Positions 35,901-43,955 of a stretch of DNA of 64,000 bases are shown one piece after another; the stretch's first letter is position 1, and every line of letters begins with the position of its first letter. The notes below the pieces were generated by a model that saw only the letters and a program-made list of their open reading frames with translations, did not search any database and was not told the DNA's origin. Both the position numbers and the translations under genes were made by a program. Source of the stretch: Flavobacterium sp. BFFFF1 (GTDB lineage: Bacteria; Bacteroidota; Bacteroidia; Flavobacteriales; Flavobacteriaceae); assembly GCF_002256285.1 (NCBI RefSeq), contig NZ_NKJE01000007.1, positions 1 to 64,000 on the forward strand, given 5' to 3'.

Positions 35901-37468
35901 AAATAATATTCCTGATTCGGCATACCATAACGGAAACCACGGCCTCGGCCTATTGGCGTTGCCTGTTTCTCGCCATCCCGTACACACAGCAAAATATCAT
36001 GTGCATTCGCATCCTTTTTATCAATATAGAAAATATTATTCGTCGCGACGATTTTGACCTCGTGCTTCTGGGCTAACTCGACGAGGGTCTGGTTCACACG
36101 GTTTTCATCCTCCTGGTTGTGGCGCATGAGTTCGATATAGAAATCCGCGCCAAATTGTTGTTTCCACCATAAAAGCGCCTCTTCCGCCTGGTGTTCTCCC
36201 AAATTCAGGATTTTATTGGGGATTTCGCCATACAGGTTGCCCGAAAGCACGATCAGGTCTTCCTTGTACGCTTCGATGGCATTTTTATCGATACGCGGCA
36301 CATAGTAAAATCCCTCAGTATACGCAATGGAGGACAATTTGGCCAGGTTGTGGTATCCTTTCTTGTTTTTAGCTAAAAATACCACCTGGTGCCCATTATC
36401 TTTTCGGGTTTTGTCTTTCCTGTCTTCACAAACAAAAAACTCACAACCTACGATGGGTTTCATCACAACTTCAGAAGGCTGCTCCCCGTTCTCCAAAGCA
36501 GCTGCATTCTTGGATTCAGCGGATTTGTTGTGGTTTAAGATATCCCGGACAAAGTGGAACGCACCCATCAGATTGGCATGATCTGTAATGGCTACCGCGG
36601 GCATTTTATGCTGGATTGCTGCTTTAACAAGCGATGCCACACTGATGGTAGACTGCAACACGGAAAACTGCGTATGGTTATGCAAATGCACGAAGTCGAC
36701 ATCAATCGCTGTATTTGCTCCCGTTGGCGTAACAGGAGCTTCCGATTGGTTTGCTTTTCTAAATTGCTCGCGGATTTCGTCAGAGGCGGCCTTAAGATTG
36801 ATGTGCTTTAGACCGATAAGCTGTATCTCTGCTGTATTGATTTGCTGGTATTCGCGGAAATAATCCTGCTGCACATCGAGCTCCTCCTTCGTAAAAATTT
36901 CGCGCCGGATCAGCTCAAGGAAACAACGCGTTGTGGCTTCAACATCGGCGGTGGCGTTATGCGCTTCGGAAAAAGGCACGTTGAATAGGTATTCATGGAG
37001 CTCTGTTAGCGTAGGCAGTTTGAATTTTCCACCCCGACCTCCAGGAAGTTTTAAAAGAGAAGCGGTAACTTCGGTACAAGTATCGAGGACAGGCATGGCG
37101 GCCATTTTAGAGTCCAACCCGAAACGGTGAAACTCACAACCCATGATATTGACATCGAAGCCGATATTCTGGCCCACAATAAACTTAGCCTTTTCTAAAA
37201 CCGCATTGAATTTTTGGAGCACCTCAAGCAGCGGCACACCTTGTGATTGCGCCAGTTCAGTCGAAATACCATGAATCCGTTCCGCATCATAGGGAATATT
37301 AAACCCTTCCGGGCTAATCAGGTAATCCTGGTGCTCGATGAGCCGGCCCATGTCGTCATGCAGCTGCCATGCAATCTGAACACACCTGGGCCAGTTGGAT
37401 GTATCGGTTATGGGAGCATCCCAACGTTTTGGCAATCCGGTCGTTTCGGTATCGAAAATTAAGTACAT
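32966..37468 (-). CDS. dnaE: DNA polymerase III alpha subunit with N-terminal DEDD exonuclease
   Basis: 1500 residues from ATG 37468, where the conserved YLIFDTETTGLPK begins. Residues 1-190 are a DnaQ-like 3'-5' exonuclease with DTETTG (Exo I), NIGFDVN and HNATADVEATT (Exo III). The PHP domain starts at about 260 (VHLHNHTQFSV, then AITDHANLMGAFHF). The polymerase palm has PDIDIDFDDEGRG at about 686-698 and VGPGRGSAAGS just before it. The helix-hairpin-helix and an OB-fold region lie in the last 350 residues. Fusion of proofreading exonuclease to DnaE is the usual Bacteroidota form. Longer upstream starts are rejected because family homology begins at the ATG used. Confidence 0.96.
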   Translation of the reverse strand: MYLIFDTETTGLPKRWDAPITDTSNWPRCVQIAWQLHDDMGRLIEHQDYLISPEGFNIPYDAERIHGISTELAQSQGVPLLEVLQKFNAVLEKAKFIVGQNIGFDVNIMGCEFHRFGLDSKMAAMPVLDTCTEVTASLLKLPGGRGGKFKLPTLTELHEYLFNVPFSEAHNATADVEATTRCFLELIRREIFTKEELDVQQDYFREYQQINTAEIQLIGLKHINLKAASDEIREQFRKANQSEAPVTPTGANTAIDVDFVHLHNHTQFSVLQSTISVASLVKAAIQHKMPAVAITDHANLMGAFHFVRDILNHNKSAESKNAAALENGEQPSEVVMKPIVGCEFFVCEDRKDKTRKDNGHQVVFLAKNKKGYHNLAKLSSIAYTEGFYYVPRIDKNAIEAYKEDLIVLSGNLYGEIPNKILNLGEHQAEEALLWWKQQFGADFYIELMRHNQEDENRVNQTLVELAQKHEVKIVATNNIFYIDKKDANAHDILLCVRDGEKQATPIGRGRGFRYGMPNQEYYFKSGDEMKALFHDYPEAIRTVAEITDKIEIYSLAREVLLPKFVIPDEFLVSEDHTDGGKRGENKYLHYLTYEGAKRRYAEITPEIKERIDFELLTIQNSGYPGYFLIVQDFIAEARKMDVSVGPGRGSAAGSVVAYCLGITNIDPLEYNLLFERFLNPDRVSLPDIDIDFDDEGRGKVMDYVIRKYGSKQVAQIITYGTMAAKSAIRDTARVLDLPLFEADKIAKLIPFNLNLAKIFSMEESKLKASLRPEDFEKVQELIGLAKENDLGGETLQQAQILEGNLRNTGIHACGVIITPDDITNFVPVATAKDSELYVTQFDNSVVESAGLLKMDFLGLKTLTLIKDTVKLVKYRTGKTIDPDAFPIDDVKTYELFQRGETVGIFQYESAGMQKYMKELKPTVFGDLIAMNALYRPGPIAYIPSFIKRKNGEEPIVYDLDACEELLKDTYGITVYQEQVMLLSQKLADFSKGDADVLRKAMGKKQRDVLDKMKPKFINQAMAKGHAEDKLEKIWKDWEAFAEYAFNKSHSTCYAWIAYQTAYLKANYPAEYMAAVLSNNMSDIKQVSFFMEECKRMGLEVLGPDVNESFYKFTVNENYAVRFGIGAVKGVGMGAVQTIVENRKDGRYKSIFDLAKRVDLRAANKKAFENLALAGGFDSFTGTHRAQYFHDEGDGITFLEKAVRYGSKFQENENSSQVSLFGEASDVQIPEPVVPPCEDWNTMEKLAKEKEVVGIYISGHPLDDYRFEMQYFCSNKLESLKNLEQHVNKTLSLGGIITNVQHRTAKNGKGWASFMLEGYDESYEFRIFGEEYLKFRHFLIQNNFTFIKVLVREGWADKETGKKGEPRLQFMLVQYLQDVLAAFAKKLIINLNINELQPDVVHHLSHVFQQNKGDNSVTFEVEETEQIKKIIAAPEVNLEDAVIADDADGAEVDAMELSVATEIEETKIITKLSMPSRKLKVRISNELLRELEKMQLNFKLN

Positions 37469-37518
37469 AGCTGAATATGAATTCTTTGCAAATGAAGAAA
37501 ATAGCAAAGCATGATTTT

Positions 37519-37526
37519 CAAAAATA
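37519..37526 (-). promoter_or_regulatory. -7 promoter element upstream of dnaE
   Basis: The minus strand reads TATTTTTG, about 50 bases before the dnaE ATG. No -33 element fits well. Confidence 0.35.
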
Positions 37527-37571
37527 GCGTATTTTAAGCAAACAGAAAATGGAAGTTTTCAACAAAAAAAA

Positions 37572-37599
37572 ACCATCCGACAATGAAGCCGGATGGTTA
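37572..37599 (-). terminator. Terminator after RNA-binding protein gene
   Basis: AACCATCCG and CGGATGGTT pair perfectly around a 10-base loop. The minus strand continues with a T8 tract. Confidence 0.85.
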
Positions 37600-37639
37600 A
37601 TATGTTGAAAATTGTAAAACTTTCTTTTTGCGTCAGCGA

Positions 37640-38002
37640 CTAGTAGTCTCTGCCTCCGCCACGGTTGTATCCACCACCGCCGCGGTTGTCTCCGTAACCA
37701 CCACCGCGATTTCCACCGCCGCCGCTACGATTTCCACCAAAGCTTTTTCTTTCACCTTCCGGTTTTGGCTCTGATTTATTGACTACGATATTACGACCCT
37801 GAACTGAAGCGCCGTTAAGTTCGTCAATTGCTTTTTGGGCTTCATCGTCATTTGTCATTTCAACAAATCCAAACCCTTTGCTTCTTCCGGTAAATTTATC
37901 GCTGATAATTTTAACTGAATCTACTGTACCATAAGCCTCGAAAGACTCTCTTAAATCTGCTTCCTCAATACTGAACGGAAGATTTCCTACAAAAATATTC
38001 AT
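37640..38002 (-). CDS. RRM RNA-binding protein with glycine-rich tail
   Basis: 120 residues. The RRM domain (1-80) has RNP2 IFVGNLPF and RNP1 KGFGFVEM. The tail is an RGG/glycine-rich segment of about 35 residues (NRGGGYGDNRGGGGYNRGGG). Such small RRM-RGG proteins are common in Bacteroidota and resemble plant and cyanobacterial cold-induced RNA-binding proteins; a role in mRNA binding or cold adaptation is likely. It has its own promoter element and terminator. Confidence 0.94.
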   Translation of the reverse strand: MNIFVGNLPFSIEEADLRESFEAYGTVDSVKIISDKFTGRSKGFGFVEMTNDDEAQKAIDELNGASVQGRNIVVNKSEPKPEGERKSFGGNRSGGGGNRGGGYGDNRGGGGYNRGGGRDY

Positions 38003-38030
38003 ACTAGTGCTATTATTTTAAAAATTTAAA

Positions 38031-38038
38031 CAAATGTA
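38031..38038 (-). promoter_or_regulatory. -7 promoter element of the RRM gene
   Basis: The minus strand reads TACATTTG, matching TAnnTTTG, 28 bases before the ATG. The -33 site is degenerate. Confidence 0.5.
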
Positions 38039-38109
38039 AACCTAATTTTCTCAATGGCACTATTTATTTGGTTATTTATAACAGTGTAATACGAAATGTT
38101 TTACGTATA

Positions 38110-39324
38110 TTATAAGAAATTATATTTCGTGATGGTGAACAGGAAGCGGGTTCCCTTCCCGATTTCCGATTCTAAACTAATTGTCCCGCCAAGTCCTTCA
38201 ACGAGTTTTCTGACGGTCGAAAGCCCAATACCACTGCCTTTTTTACCAAACCGATCCTCATTCGTCAGCACTTCGAAAATATCGAAAACCCTTCTTTGGT
38301 CTTCGGCTTTGATACCATTGCCGTTGTCTTTCACGAAAAACTCATAAAACTCGTCAGCTTCATCAAACCCGATTTCGATTGCCACTTCATCCTTATTATT
38401 GTACTTAATTCCATTCGCAACGAGATTAATCAATATTTGCTGCAGTGCGACGCGATTGGTGTACAATTTCTGGTCCTGAAACGAAAATATAAAGCGGTAT
38501 TCCGATTGGTTGTCGAGCAACGCAATGGTCTCATTTACCAGTTCACTTAAATTAAAGACGCTTCGTTTCTCGACGAGGATGGCATCACCTTTGCTGTGCT
38601 CTAAAATTCCGTCTACAAGATTTCGCAGTATACTAGAAGATTCATCCAACATGGACAGATACATTAACGCGTCTTTGTCCAGTTTACCACTGTAATCTGA
38701 GATCAGAATCTGGCTCAGCCCGGAAATATTATTTAATGGCGATTTGATATCATGCGCCGCAACATGAGCAAACTTCTCCAGTTCTTTGTTCTTATTGACC
38801 AGGTCTTTTGCATATTTTTCAAGCAATATTTTGCTTTTCCGAAGTTCGAAAAGACTCACCACCTGGTTAGACAACGACTTCAGCGCTTTCAATTGCTCGT
38901 GACTGAGCTCTTTTGGTTTATCGTCAATAACACATAAAGTTCCGAGCGCAAGGCCATCGGGACTGACCAGTGGGATTCCCGTATAAAAAACGACATGAGG
39001 CTCTCCGACCACCAACGGATTGTCATGAAAACGCTCATCAAGCCTTGAATCCTTGACTGTAAAAATTTCGTTCGGGTTAATAATGGCGTGCGCGCAGAAT
39101 GCAGCATCGCGCGAAGATTCGTAATCATCCACTCCTATCTTCGACTTGAACCATTGTCGCTTTTCATCAATCAGGCTGATCGTTGAAATATTCGTCTGGC
39201 AAATCTGGGAAGCGAGTTTTGTGATGTCATCGTATTCTTCCTCTGGCAAAGTATCTAAAATAGAGTACTCTTTTAAGGCTTTTAATCTTTCTGCTTCATT
39301 TTCTGGGATTGGAGGGAGGATCAT
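38110..39324 (-). CDS. GAF-domain sensor histidine kinase
   Basis: 404 residues, no membrane segments. A GAF domain (about 15-160) contains LIDEKRQWFKSKIG and GIPLVSPDGLALGTLCVID, the form often found in Bacteroidota cytoplasmic sensors. The HisKA phosphoacceptor is His191 in FAHVAAHDIKSPLNNI. The ATPase domain has NLVANGIKYN, VKDNGNGI and KKGSGIGLSTVRKL. No response-regulator gene lies next to it, so it is an orphan kinase here. The ligand is unknown. Confidence 0.93.
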   Translation of the reverse strand: MILPPIPENEAERLKALKEYSILDTLPEEEYDDITKLASQICQTNISTISLIDEKRQWFKSKIGVDDYESSRDAAFCAHAIINPNEIFTVKDSRLDERFHDNPLVVGEPHVVFYTGIPLVSPDGLALGTLCVIDDKPKELSHEQLKALKSLSNQVVSLFELRKSKILLEKYAKDLVNKNKELEKFAHVAAHDIKSPLNNISGLSQILISDYSGKLDKDALMYLSMLDESSSILRNLVDGILEHSKGDAILVEKRSVFNLSELVNETIALLDNQSEYRFIFSFQDQKLYTNRVALQQILINLVANGIKYNNKDEVAIEIGFDEADEFYEFFVKDNGNGIKAEDQRRVFDIFEVLTNEDRFGKKGSGIGLSTVRKLVEGLGGTISLESEIGKGTRFLFTITKYNFL

Positions 39325-39352
39325 CGCTGAAAATTTTATGGTTTAGAAAAAA

Positions 39353-39376
39353 AAACCATCCGAATGGATGGTTTTT
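39353..39376 (-). terminator. Terminator after lipoprotein gene
   Basis: AAACCATCC and GGATGGTTT form a perfect stem with a GAAT loop. A T9-type tract on the minus strand shows the direction; the A/T runs on both sides may allow both. Confidence 0.85.
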
Positions 39377-39398
39377 TTAAAGCTGTTTATAAAGCTGT

Positions 39399-39956
39399 CT
39401 AGTATATTTTAACACGGTAAAAAGCACCTTCCTGGAAATTTACATTCTCAGGAACAATATCACTATCACCTTGATATTTCACATTAAATTTGAAATTACC
39501 CGAAACCTCTTTAGCAATTGGATCATACTCCGTTATTGTAACCTGGGCATTTCCACGCTCCTGGGCATCAACATTAAATCCTGTCCCTGTATAATACTCC
39601 AACGCGAGTCCGTTATCCTGATAACTATAACCAACTACCATGTCATCATCATTTTCAGGATGCGCATTATCATATCCAAAACGGTATGTTTCAGGATTAC
39701 TTGAACCGATCACTGAACCAAAATCGAATGGTATTTGCAGGCTCACAATTTCAAGCCCCCTGAATCCAAGTATTGTCAAATTACCAACATTAGGATCGAC
39801 TGCCGGATCGGTGGCCTCAAAGCTCGCTTGCGTAAGATCTGCTCTCCAGATAAAATTGTCTTTTCTCCCCTGAAGTCCTGGGTCACTGAACTTTACGTCG
39901 GTTTCGCAAGAGGAAAAAGCAACTAAAATCAATAACAGAGATACTATTTTTTTCAT
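39399..39956 (-). CDS. Hypothetical lipoprotein
   Basis: 185 residues from ATG 39956, with lipoprotein signal LLILVAFSSC. The mature part looks all-beta, with SGNFKFNVKYQGD near the C-terminus. Similar small lipoproteins are frequent in Flavobacteriaceae, and no function is known. The longer upstream frame is rejected because it runs through a -7 promoter element at 40000-40007. Confidence 0.8.
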   Translation of the reverse strand: MKKIVSLLLILVAFSSCETDVKFSDPGLQGRKDNFIWRADLTQASFEATDPAVDPNVGNLTILGFRGLEIVSLQIPFDFGSVIGSSNPETYRFGYDNAHPENDDDMVVGYSYQDNGLALEYYTGTGFNVDAQERGNAQVTITEYDPIAKEVSGNFKFNVKYQGDSDIVPENVNFQEGAFYRVKIY

Positions 39957-39999
39957 TAAAATAATAATTTTAGATTGGGTATTCAAATAATTCAGGTTA

Positions 40000-40007
40000 C
40001 AAAAATA
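40000..40007 (-). promoter_or_regulatory. -7 promoter element of the lipoprotein gene
   Basis: The minus strand reads TATTTTTG, 43 bases before ATG 39956. Confidence 0.45.
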
Positions 40008-40107
40008 GTTTTTAAAACGAAATATGCTAAAGAAAATTATAATATTTCGCCATATCGCCAAATATTAACTAATTTACAGCAACGTTACTGATTAAAAATC
40101 AACATAA

Positions 40108-40140
40108 TTGTAGCTTCAGTTAAATTAATTTGTATATTTG
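40108..40140 (+). promoter_or_regulatory. Promoter of rpsP-rimM
   Basis: TTG (40108-40110), 22 bases, then TATATTTG (40133-40140). Spacing and -7 element suit the Bacteroidota consensus. Confidence 0.6.
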
Positions 40141-40155
40141 CGCCCTTAATTAACC

Positions 40156-40170
40156 GGGGTCGAGTACCCC
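40156..40170 (+). promoter_or_regulatory. Hairpin in the rpsP leader
   Basis: GGGGT-CGAGT-ACCCC lies just inside the predicted 5' leader, ending 19 bases before the rpsP start. It could be a control or stability element. No T tract follows, so it is not a terminator. Confidence 0.4.
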
Positions 40171-40189
40171 ACAATTTAATCTTAAGATT

Positions 40190-40810
40190 ATGTCTGTAAA
40201 AATTAGATTACAAAGACACGGAAAAAAAGGAAAACCTTTTTACTGGGTTGTAGCCGCTGATGCGCGCTCAAAAAGAGATGGTAAATACCTTGAAAAAATC
40301 GGTACGTACAATCCAAACACAAATCCCGCAACGATTGAACTGAACCTTGACAGCGCTGTACAGTGGCTGCACAATGGGGCGCAGCCAACCGACACGGCGA
40401 GAGCCATCCTTTCTTACAAAGGTGCATTATTGAAACACCACCTTGATGGAGGTGTTCGCAAAGGAGCACTTTCGCAAGAGCAGGCTGACGAAAAACTGGC
40501 CAAGTGGTTAGACGAAAAAGCTGGTAAAGTAGATTCGAAAAAAGACACCCTTTCTAAAGCACAGGCTGACGCTAAAGCAAAAGCACTTAAGGCTGAACAG
40601 GATGTAAATGCAAAACGTATTGCTGCTGCCGCACAGGCTGAAGCCGATGCAATTGCTGCCGCTACACCGGTTGAAGAAGTTGAAGAAGCTGCTGAAACCG
40701 TAGAAGCAACTGAAGCTCCGGCTGAAGTAGCTACTGAAGAGGCTCCTGTTGCAGAAGCAACTGAAGAGGCACCTGCTGCAGAAGAAAACAACGAAGAAGC
40801 TCAGGCTTAA
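40190..40810 (+). CDS. rpsP: 30S ribosomal protein S16 with long Ala/Glu-rich tail
   Basis: 206 residues. The first ~80 are S16 (VKIRLQRHGKKGKPFYWVVAADARS). Most bacterial S16 proteins stop near 80-90 residues. Here a charged linker with KAQADAKAKALKAEQ is followed by a repetitive acidic tail of A, E, T, P and V. Extended S16 proteins are known in Bacteroidota. It is followed by rimM, whose product processes the 30S subunit around S19 and the 16S 3' domain; the rpsP-rimM order is widely conserved. Confidence 0.96.
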   Translation: MSVKIRLQRHGKKGKPFYWVVAADARSKRDGKYLEKIGTYNPNTNPATIELNLDSAVQWLHNGAQPTDTARAILSYKGALLKHHLDGGVRKGALSQEQADEKLAKWLDEKAGKVDSKKDTLSKAQADAKAKALKAEQDVNAKRIAAAAQAEADAIAAATPVEEVEEAAETVEATEAPAEVATEEAPVAEATEEAPAAEENNEEAQA

Positions 40811-40824
40811 TTTTTAAAGCGCTC

Positions 40825-41349
40825 ATGCGTAAAGAAGATTGTTTCTATTTAGGTAAGATTGCAAAAAAATTTAGCTTTAAGGGTGAAGTCCTGGCCTATC
40901 TGGACACCGACGAACCCGGCTTGTACGAAAATCTGGAATCAGTGTTTGTTGAAATCGACAAACATCTGGTTCCTTTTTTTATTGAGAGTAGTTCGTTACA
41001 CAAAAATGACTTCCTCCGCATCCGTTTTGAAGACGTAAAAACGGAAGCCGAAGCAGATGACTTACTCAATTGTGGCATTTACCTTCCGCTGCGCATGCTG
41101 CCGAAACTTAGCGGCAACAAATTTTACTTCCACGAAGTCATCGGTTTTGAAATCGAAGACAAGCGCGTGGGCGTTTTCGGGAAAATTGTCGCGATCAATG
41201 ATAGCACGGCACAACCGCTGTTTGAAGTGATTAATGGTGATGTCGAAATCCTAATCCCAATGATTGACCAGTTCCTTGTGAAAGTTGACCGCGCAAATAA
41301 AAAAATCGTGATGGATTTACCGGAGGGATTGATCGAGATGTACCTTTAG
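40825..41349 (+). CDS. rimM: Ribosome maturation factor RimM
   Basis: 174 residues. The N-terminal RimM barrel starts YLGKIAKKFSFKGEVLAYLD; the PRC-barrel-like C-domain has FYFHEVIGFEIED and LIPMIDQFLVKVD, ending in DLPEGLIEMYL. It acts in 30S assembly. It lies 14 bases after rpsP. Confidence 0.95.
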   Translation: MRKEDCFYLGKIAKKFSFKGEVLAYLDTDEPGLYENLESVFVEIDKHLVPFFIESSSLHKNDFLRIRFEDVKTEAEADDLLNCGIYLPLRMLPKLSGNKFYFHEVIGFEIEDKRVGVFGKIVAINDSTAQPLFEVINGDVEILIPMIDQFLVKVDRANKKIVMDLPEGLIEMYL

Positions 41350-41439
41350 TTAATTAATAATTTTACGCGTCAAAACCAATTGCCTTATTATCAATTGTTT
41401 CATTGTTAATTGTTAATTGTTAATTGTTAATTTTTCAGG
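41350..41439. repeat. Short AT-rich tandem repeat
   Basis: The unit TTAATTG/TTGTTAA is repeated several times at about 41402-41432, directly before a dispersed repeat copy. Confidence 0.6.
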
Positions 41440-41510
41440 AGCTATTCCCGCTTTCGCCTTTATCTTGCTTCCGCTATCGCTCCAGCAAGGATACCAGCTC
41501 TATCGGGGCT
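41440..41510 (+). repeat. Dispersed palindromic intergenic repeat, copy 2
   Basis: Same ends as the 7564-7668 copy (AGCTATTCCCGCT... CTATCGGGGCT) with a shorter central stem, ATCTTGC / GCAAGGAT. Confidence 0.75.
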
Positions 41511-41578
41511 AGGAAATTGAAGGTCAATTTACGCACGCCGTTTCATTATCAATTATCCATCGTCAACTATCAATTAAA

Positions 41579-42289
41579 TTGTTCCAATTCAAGAAATTTT
41601 CGATACAACAGGACAAGACTGCCATGAAAGTAGGCACTGACGGCGTATTGCTTGGCGCCTGGGCACCTATCGACAATATGCCGTTTTCCATTCTTGATAT
41701 TGGTGCGGGAACTGGCCTGATCGCATTAATGCTCGCCCAACGCACCGATGCCGAACACATCGAAGCCATCGAAATCGATGCGGATGCATTTGAACAATGC
41801 GTCGACAACTTTGAAAACTCCCCCTGGAATGACCGCCTGTTTTGCTTCCATGCTTCGCTTGACGGTTTTATGGCGGAGCTTGAAGAAGAGGAATATGACC
41901 TTATTGTGTCGAATCCGCCATTTTACAGCGAAAATGTATCTTCAGGAAATGCTGCACGGGATCAGGCCAGGCAAAACATGTCACTGCCTTTCTCCGATTT
42001 AATCGAAGCCGCTGGTTTACTACTCTCCGAAGACGGAATTTTCTGCGTGATTATACCTTATAAGGAAGAACCTGATTTTATTGCGCTCGCCGCGACTGAA
42101 AATCTATTCCCCAAAAAAATCACCCGTGTCAGGGGCACACCCACTTCCGAAATTAATAGGAGCCTATTGGCTTTTTCCCGCATGCAAGTCCCTGACTTCC
42201 CCGTTGACGAATTGACCGTTGAAACGGCCCGCCATCAATACACCCCGGAATACATGGCGCTGACTCAGGATTTCTACCTTAATATGTAA
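41579..42289 (+). CDS. trmN6: tRNA1(Val) (adenine-37-N6)-methyltransferase family protein
   Basis: 236 residues starting at a TTG (FQFKKFSIQQDKTAMKVGTDG follows, the usual family start). The SAM site is ILDIGAGTGLIALML, and the N6-methyltransferase catalytic motif is SNPPFY. It methylates N6 of A37 in tRNA1(Val) in E. coli. It lies directly after a repeat-filled gap with no promoter I can name. Family assignment is firm; the tRNA target is by analogy. Confidence 0.9.
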   Translation: MFQFKKFSIQQDKTAMKVGTDGVLLGAWAPIDNMPFSILDIGAGTGLIALMLAQRTDAEHIEAIEIDADAFEQCVDNFENSPWNDRLFCFHASLDGFMAELEEEEYDLIVSNPPFYSENVSSGNAARDQARQNMSLPFSDLIEAAGLLLSEDGIFCVIIPYKEEPDFIALAATENLFPKKITRVRGTPTSEINRSLLAFSRMQVPDFPVDELTVETARHQYTPEYMALTQDFYLNM

Positions 42290-42304
42290 TCCCAAACCGC
42301 AACA

Positions 42305-42390
42305 GGCCCCGAAACTTCGAGGGCAGCGTAAAGCCCGCAGTCCCGAAGGGCGAGGACCTGCAGCGAACAGCCCGGCCCGCAGGGGTTGCC
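42305..42390 (+). repeat. Degenerate GC-rich repeat
   Basis: GCAGCGAACAGCCCGGCCCGC-AGGGG (42360-42385) resembles one end of the repeat at 55279-55355 and part of 13694-13733. The remaining arm is decayed. Confidence 0.5.
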
Positions 42391-42452
42391 AAAAAAAATA
42401 AAACACTTCACGAAATCGGTTTCGTTTGTTTTTTTAAATGCAATTGTTTGCC

Positions 42453-42460
42453 TATTTTTG
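42453..42460 (+). promoter_or_regulatory. -7 promoter element of the GCDH-like gene
   Basis: TATTTTTG, 34 bases before the ATG. A TTTG at 42425-42428 is 24 bases upstream, slightly long. Confidence 0.5.
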
Positions 42461-42494
42461 CATGGATTTTAATGAACGCTGAAAAACAAAAAAC

Positions 42495-43673
42495 ATGAGA
42501 CCAGACCTTTTCCAGGCCCCTGATTACTACAATCTTGACGAATTATTATCTGACGAGCATAAATTGGTGCGCGATGCGGCCCGCGAATGGGTGAAACGCG
42601 AAGTGTCACCGATAATCGAAGATTACGCGCAAAAAGCGGAATTTCCGACACAAATCATTAAAGGACTTGCAGATATTGGTGCGTTTGGCCCTTATATTCC
42701 GGAAGAATATGGCGGCGCAGGTCTTGACCAGATTTCTTACGGATTAATCATGCAGGAAATTGAAAGGGGCGATTCGGGCGTGCGTTCGACCGCTTCGGTA
42801 CAATCTTCATTAGTGATGTATCCCATCTGGAAATACGGAAACGAAGAGCAGCGTATGAAATACCTGCCAAAACTGGCATCCGGAGAATTCATGGGTTGTT
42901 TTGGTTTGACTGAACCTGACTTCGGATCAAATCCTGGCGGCATGATCACAAATTTTAAAGACATGGGTGACCATTATCTTTTGAATGGTGCTAAAATGTG
43001 GATCTCGAATGCTCCTTTTGCAGATATTGCCGTAGTTTGGGCAAAGGATGAAAGCGGAAGGATTCACGGATTGATCGTGGAACGTGGCATGGAAGGTTTT
43101 TCTACTCCTGAAACCCACAACAAATGGTCGCTGCGTGCCTCCGCTACCGGAGAATTGATTTTTGACAATGTAAAAGTTCCAAAAGAGAACTTACTTCCTA
43201 ATAAATCGGGATTGGGTGCACCGCTGGGCTGTCTTGATTCTGCACGTTATGGCATTGCCTGGGGCGCGATTGGTGCTGCAATGGATTGCTATGACACCGC
43301 TTTACGGTATGCTAAAGAACGCGTGCAGTTCGACAAACCTATTGCCGGCACACAATTGCAACAAAAGAAATTGGCTGAAATGATTACTGAAATCACGAAA
43401 GCGCAATTGCTGACCTGGAGGCTTGGCGTTTTAAGAAACGAAGGAAAAGCGACTACTGCTCAAATCTCGATGGCGAAAAGAAACAATGTGAACATGGCAA
43501 TCGAAATCGCGCGTGAGGCCAGGCAAATCCTTGGCGGCATGGGAATCACCGGCGAATACTCTATCATGCGGCACATGATGAACCTCGAATCGGTTATTAC
43601 TTACGAAGGAACACATGACATTCACCTGCTGATTACCGGTATGGACATTACGGGAATCGCAGCATTCAAATAA
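42495..43673 (+). CDS. gcdH: Acyl-CoA dehydrogenase, glutaryl-CoA dehydrogenase-like
   Basis: 392 residues, FAD-dependent. The whole length follows the glutaryl-CoA dehydrogenase pattern: GDSGVRSTASVQSSLVMYPI, CFGLTEPDFGSNPGGM, LRASATGELIFDNV, GCLDSARYGIAWG, ARQILGGMGITGEY. The catalytic base is Glu371 in ITYEGTHDIH. GCDHs oxidise and decarboxylate glutaryl-CoA to crotonyl-CoA in lysine/tryptophan breakdown. A plain short-chain acyl-CoA dehydrogenase is less likely. Monocistronic with a strong terminator. Confidence 0.9.
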   Translation: MRPDLFQAPDYYNLDELLSDEHKLVRDAAREWVKREVSPIIEDYAQKAEFPTQIIKGLADIGAFGPYIPEEYGGAGLDQISYGLIMQEIERGDSGVRSTASVQSSLVMYPIWKYGNEEQRMKYLPKLASGEFMGCFGLTEPDFGSNPGGMITNFKDMGDHYLLNGAKMWISNAPFADIAVVWAKDESGRIHGLIVERGMEGFSTPETHNKWSLRASATGELIFDNVKVPKENLLPNKSGLGAPLGCLDSARYGIAWGAIGAAMDCYDTALRYAKERVQFDKPIAGTQLQQKKLAEMITEITKAQLLTWRLGVLRNEGKATTAQISMAKRNNVNMAIEIAREARQILGGMGITGEYSIMRHMMNLESVITYEGTHDIHLLITGMDITGIAAFK

Positions 43674-43694
43674 GCGAAAGAATTATTACGATAA

Positions 43695-43722
43695 AAAGCT
43701 TCCCGAAACGGAAGCTTTTTTT
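43695..43722 (+). terminator. Terminator after GCDH-like gene
   Basis: AAAGCTTCC and GGAAGCTTT form a perfect stem with a 6-base loop followed by a T tract. Confidence 0.9.
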
Positions 43723-43772
43723 ATTAGGCGTTGTCTTACAATAGTATGTTACTTTATTCAGGTCAGCAAACG

Positions 43773-43927
43773 AACCAAAATATTAACAAAATTTACGGGA
43801 TTCCCGTATTAAAACCATTTCAGAATTTTGTAGGGAATACTTCCATTATCCCCTTCCCTATGGTAAAAATACAAATTTCCGAAAACAGGTGGTTATGGGA
43901 AAATTACACTTTTTCTTAAAATTTTGC
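43773..43927 (+). repeat. Structured intergenic element, copy B
   Basis: It aligns with the minus strand of 15846-15995. A perfect palindrome TACGGGA-T-TCCCGTA (43794-43808) is followed by TAGGGAA/TTCCCTA (43831-43860) and GGTAAAAATACAAATTT. It lies between the GCDH terminator and the convergent end of the polyamine operon, so it is a leader of neither neighbour. No reading frame of credible composition is present. Confidence 0.65.
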
Positions 43928-43955
43928 CTCAACCATCATTCCAGCACAACATCTT

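Noticed and set aside
41402..41432. Replication iterons
   Set aside because: The short TTAATTG repeats are simple AT-rich slippage next to a dispersed repeat; no dnaA, rep gene or DnaA boxes are nearby.
43731..43919. 62-codon plus-strand frame
   Set aside because: It overlaps the structured element copy B and has no sensible composition or family.
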